A stretch of DNA of 6,371 nucleotides from positions 1 through 6,371 of the forward strand of contig CAMOYW010000063.1 in the NCBI GenBank assembly GCA_946630405.1. Direction: 5' to 3'. Both the position numbers and the translations under genes were made by a program. Under the pieces are notes generated by a model. It saw only the letters and a list, made by a program, of their open reading frames with translations. It was not told the origin of the DNA and made no database searches. This document shows, one piece after another, positions 5,374 to 6,371 of this stretch (within the stretch, counting starts at the first letter, position 1; the number at the start of each line of letters is the position of its first letter). Origin of the DNA: an uncultured Clostridia bacterium. GTDB lineage: Bacteria; Bacillota; Clostridia; Lachnospirales; CAG-274.

Positions 5374-5399
5374 AAAAAAGCACAGCCCGTGAGCTGTGC
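5374..5399 (-). terminator. rpsT terminator
   Basis: On the minus strand GCACAGC (5399-5393), a six-base loop and GCTGTGC (5386-5380), followed by TTTTTT (5379-5374). It begins 8 bases after the rpsT stop and separates rpsT from the toxin-antitoxin operon in the same direction. Confidence 0.88.
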
Positions 5400-5406
5400 C
5401 TGATAA

Positions 5407-5673
5407 TTACGCTTCTATTTTGTTTACAAGCTTAGCAAGTCTTGACTTCTTTCTTGAAGCGGTGTTCTTGTGGAATACACCCTTGGATGCAGCCATATCT
5501 ATGCTCTTTGTAGCGGCGATAAGTGCCTGAGCTGCTGTATCCTTGTCGTTCTTCTCGGCTGCAACAACAACCTTCTTGATAGCTGTCTTAACAGCGGATG
5601 TGATTCTCTTATTTCTGAGAGTTTTCTTCTCTGTAACTAAAATTCTTTTCTTAGCGGATTTAATATTAGCCAC
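5407..5673 (-). CDS. rpsT: 30S ribosomal protein S20
   Basis: S20 binds 16S rRNA early in assembly of the small ribosomal subunit. The 88 residues are the normal length, beginning ANIKSAKKRILVTEKKTLRN after the initiator. The protein is very rich in Lys and Ala and ends in the conserved VFHKNTASRKKSRLAKLVN stretch (about 66-84). The start codon is GTG (5673-5671), seven bases after a strong GGAGG (5685-5681). A GTG start with a strong binding site fits a gene controlled at translation. It is a single-gene transcript: its own promoter and structured leader upstream, its own terminator downstream. Confidence 0.98.
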   Translation of the reverse strand: MANIKSAKKRILVTEKKTLRNKRITSAVKTAIKKVVVAAEKNDKDTAAQALIAATKSIDMAASKGVFHKNTASRKKSRLAKLVNKIEA

Positions 5674-5714
5674 TTTTATTCCTCCAAAGTATAAACAAAA
5701 ATGTAATGTTGTAC

Positions 5715-5785
5715 TATGCCGAATACTTTTAAATTAGAGGGATTTAAACGCTACAGTACGACTGCAACGGTAAGTATTTAGCATA
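5715..5785 (-). promoter_or_regulatory. Structured rpsT leader RNA, candidate three-way junction
   Basis: The rpsT transcript has a leader of about 125 nt. Read on the minus strand, 5785-5773 (TATGCTAAATACT) can pair with 5727-5715 (AGTATTCGGCATA) as a closing stem: 5 pairs, a G-U and one mismatch, then 6 pairs. Inside it are two adjoining hairpins. The first (5769-5749) has nine pairs, including two G-U, and a CGU loop. The second (5748-5728) is seven perfect pairs, TTTAAAT/ATTTAAA, with loop CCCTCTA. Only three bases (5772-5770) are unpaired at the junction. CCTCT in the second loop can pair with the GGAGG ribosome binding site (5685-5681). This suggests translational feedback by S20; no named leader RNA family was recognised. 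Confidence 0.5.
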
Positions 5786-5807
5786 CGTGCCCAAAGACAC
5801 AATCGTT

Positions 5808-5836
5808 ATTATACAAGCAAGAGTTTGATTTGTCAA
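5808..5836 (-). promoter_or_regulatory. rpsT promoter, full consensus
   Basis: On the minus strand a perfect TTGACA (5836-5831), 17 bases, and a perfect TATAAT (5813-5808). Transcription would begin near 5801. The strength suits a ribosomal protein gene. The -35 box lies within the first copy of a tandem repeat. Confidence 0.9.
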
Positions 5837-5868
5837 GCATTTTTTATTTGATTTTTCAAGCATTTTTA
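5824..5868. repeat. Tandem 22-base repeat between the rpsT and fumarase promoters
   Basis: Two copies (5824-5845 and 5847-5868) with a period of 23 bases, identical at 20 of 22 positions; the shared core is TCAAGCATTTTT. Copy one holds the rpsT -35 box, and copy two ends four bases before the fumarase -35 box. It could be a shared operator, an AT-rich activating element or a simple duplication. Confidence 0.7.
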
Positions 5869-5872
5869 AATG

Positions 5873-5901
5873 TTGCAAACGGTGAATGAATATGTTATAA
5901 T
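5873..5901 (+). promoter_or_regulatory. Fumarase beta-subunit promoter
   Basis: TTGCAA (5873-5878), 17 bases, TATAAT (5896-5901), with TG one base before the -10 box (extended -10 form). The leader would be about 26 nt. It diverges from the rpsT promoter, with the two -35 boxes 36 bases apart. Confidence 0.8.
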
Positions 5902-5933
5902 GCACCTAATAAACAAAGGAATGATGACAAATA

Positions 5934-6371
5934 ATGGAAAAAACAATAACAACACCCGTTACAAGAGATGTTGCCCGTTCGCTTAAAGCAGGCGACCTTG
6001 TGAAGATAAGCGGCGTGATATATACCGCAAGAGATGCGGCACATAAGAGGATGCTTGAAGAGCTTGAAAAGGGTACACCGCTTCCCGTTAGCTTGACGGA
6101 TCAGACGATATATTTTGCAGGACCCGCTCCCGCAAAGCCGGGCGAACCCATAGGCTCGGTAGGTCCCACCACCAGCTACCGTATGGACGCTTACTCGCCA
6201 AAGACTATTGAGCTCGGGCTTACGTGCATGATAGGCAAGGGCGCAAGAAATGCGGCTGTGGTGGATGCCATGAAGAAGTATGGTGCCGTGTATATAGGTG
6301 CGGTAGGCGGTGCGGGTGCTTTGATAAGCGCCTGCGTTAAAAAATGCGATGTGGTAGCCTACCCCGACCTC
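5934..6371 (+). CDS. Class I fumarate hydratase/tartrate dehydratase, beta subunit (3' end beyond the window)
   Basis: The first 146 residues of the C-terminal-domain (beta) subunit of the Fe-S hydro-lyases that interconvert fumarate and malate, or dehydrate L-tartrate; the Fe-S cluster lies in the alpha subunit. Family hallmarks: LKAGDLVKISGVIYTARDAA (17-36), AGPAPAKPGEPIGSVGPTTS (62-81) followed by YRMD, MIGKGARN (about 100-107, with a conserved Lys in GKG), and YIGAVGGAGAL (about 121-131). The usual length is near 185, so about 40 residues are missing. The ATG at 5934 has AAAGGA about 13 nt upstream, a long spacing; two nearer ATGs are out of frame. The alpha subunit, commonly just upstream, is absent; rpsT is there instead. 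Alpha may follow outside the window. Fumarate versus tartrate cannot be settled. Confidence 0.93.
   Translation, partial: MEKTITTPVTRDVARSLKAGDLVKISGVIYTARDAAHKRMLEELEKGTPLPVSLTDQTIYFAGPAPAKPGEPIGSVGPTTSYRMDAYSPKTIELGLTCMIGKGARNAAVVDAMKKYGAVYIGAVGGAGALISACVKKCDVVAYPDL

Noticed and set aside
5921..5986. Out-of-frame 21-codon frame starting with a double ATG just before the fumarase start.
   Set aside because: Its ATG touches the AAAGGA with no spacing, so efficient initiation is unlikely, and the Asn run is just the fumarase start read in another frame.

Overview
The window looks like a chromosomal segment of an anaerobic Firmicute, most likely a member of the Clostridia. The signs are strong GGAGG-type ribosome binding sites, TTGaaa/TATAAT promoters with 17-bp spacers at almost every transcription unit, an anaerobic-pathway cobalamin gene (cbiD), an iron-sulfur class I fumarase subunit and an Rrf2 regulator. 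No rRNA, tRNA, CRISPR array, transposase or integrase is visible. No species can be named from the sequence alone.

Layout, left to right. (1) Positions 1-837, minus: a Fic protein cut by the left edge. It carries its own N-terminal inhibitory motif (SNYIEG) and a full Fic active site (HPFNDGNGRMSR). Its promoter is embedded in four copies of a TTGGGAGA box. (2) Positions 908-2558, minus: cbiD followed by an overlapping small gene for a C39/papain-like cysteine peptidase-type protein. (3) Positions 2768-3767, plus: azlC-azlD, a branched-chain amino acid exporter pair divergent from cbiD, followed at 3838 by an Rrf2 regulator with three cysteines spaced like Fe-S ligands. (4) Positions 4282-4438: three hairpin terminators in a row, one of them bidirectional. 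(5) Positions 4502-5265, minus: a two-gene Fic toxin-antitoxin module with a 58-residue VbhA-like antitoxin first and the Fic toxin second. (6) Positions 5407-5673, minus: rpsT (ribosomal protein S20) with its own terminator, a consensus promoter and a roughly 125-nt leader that can fold into a compact three-way junction. (7) Positions 5934-6371, plus: the start of a class I fumarase/tartrate dehydratase beta subunit, divergent from rpsT.

How the parts relate. The two Fic loci represent the two main inhibition designs: the motif in trans on an antitoxin (right) and the motif in cis in the N-terminal domain (left). They lie less than 4 kb apart, separated by metabolic genes. The cbiD, azlC and rrf2 promoters share sequence around and just after their -10 boxes, so the Rrf2 protein may control all three. 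This is inference. The strongest candidates for something undescribed are the rpsT leader RNA, the helically phased box array at the left fic promoter, and the pairing of a lone cbiD with a cysteine-peptidase-like partner.
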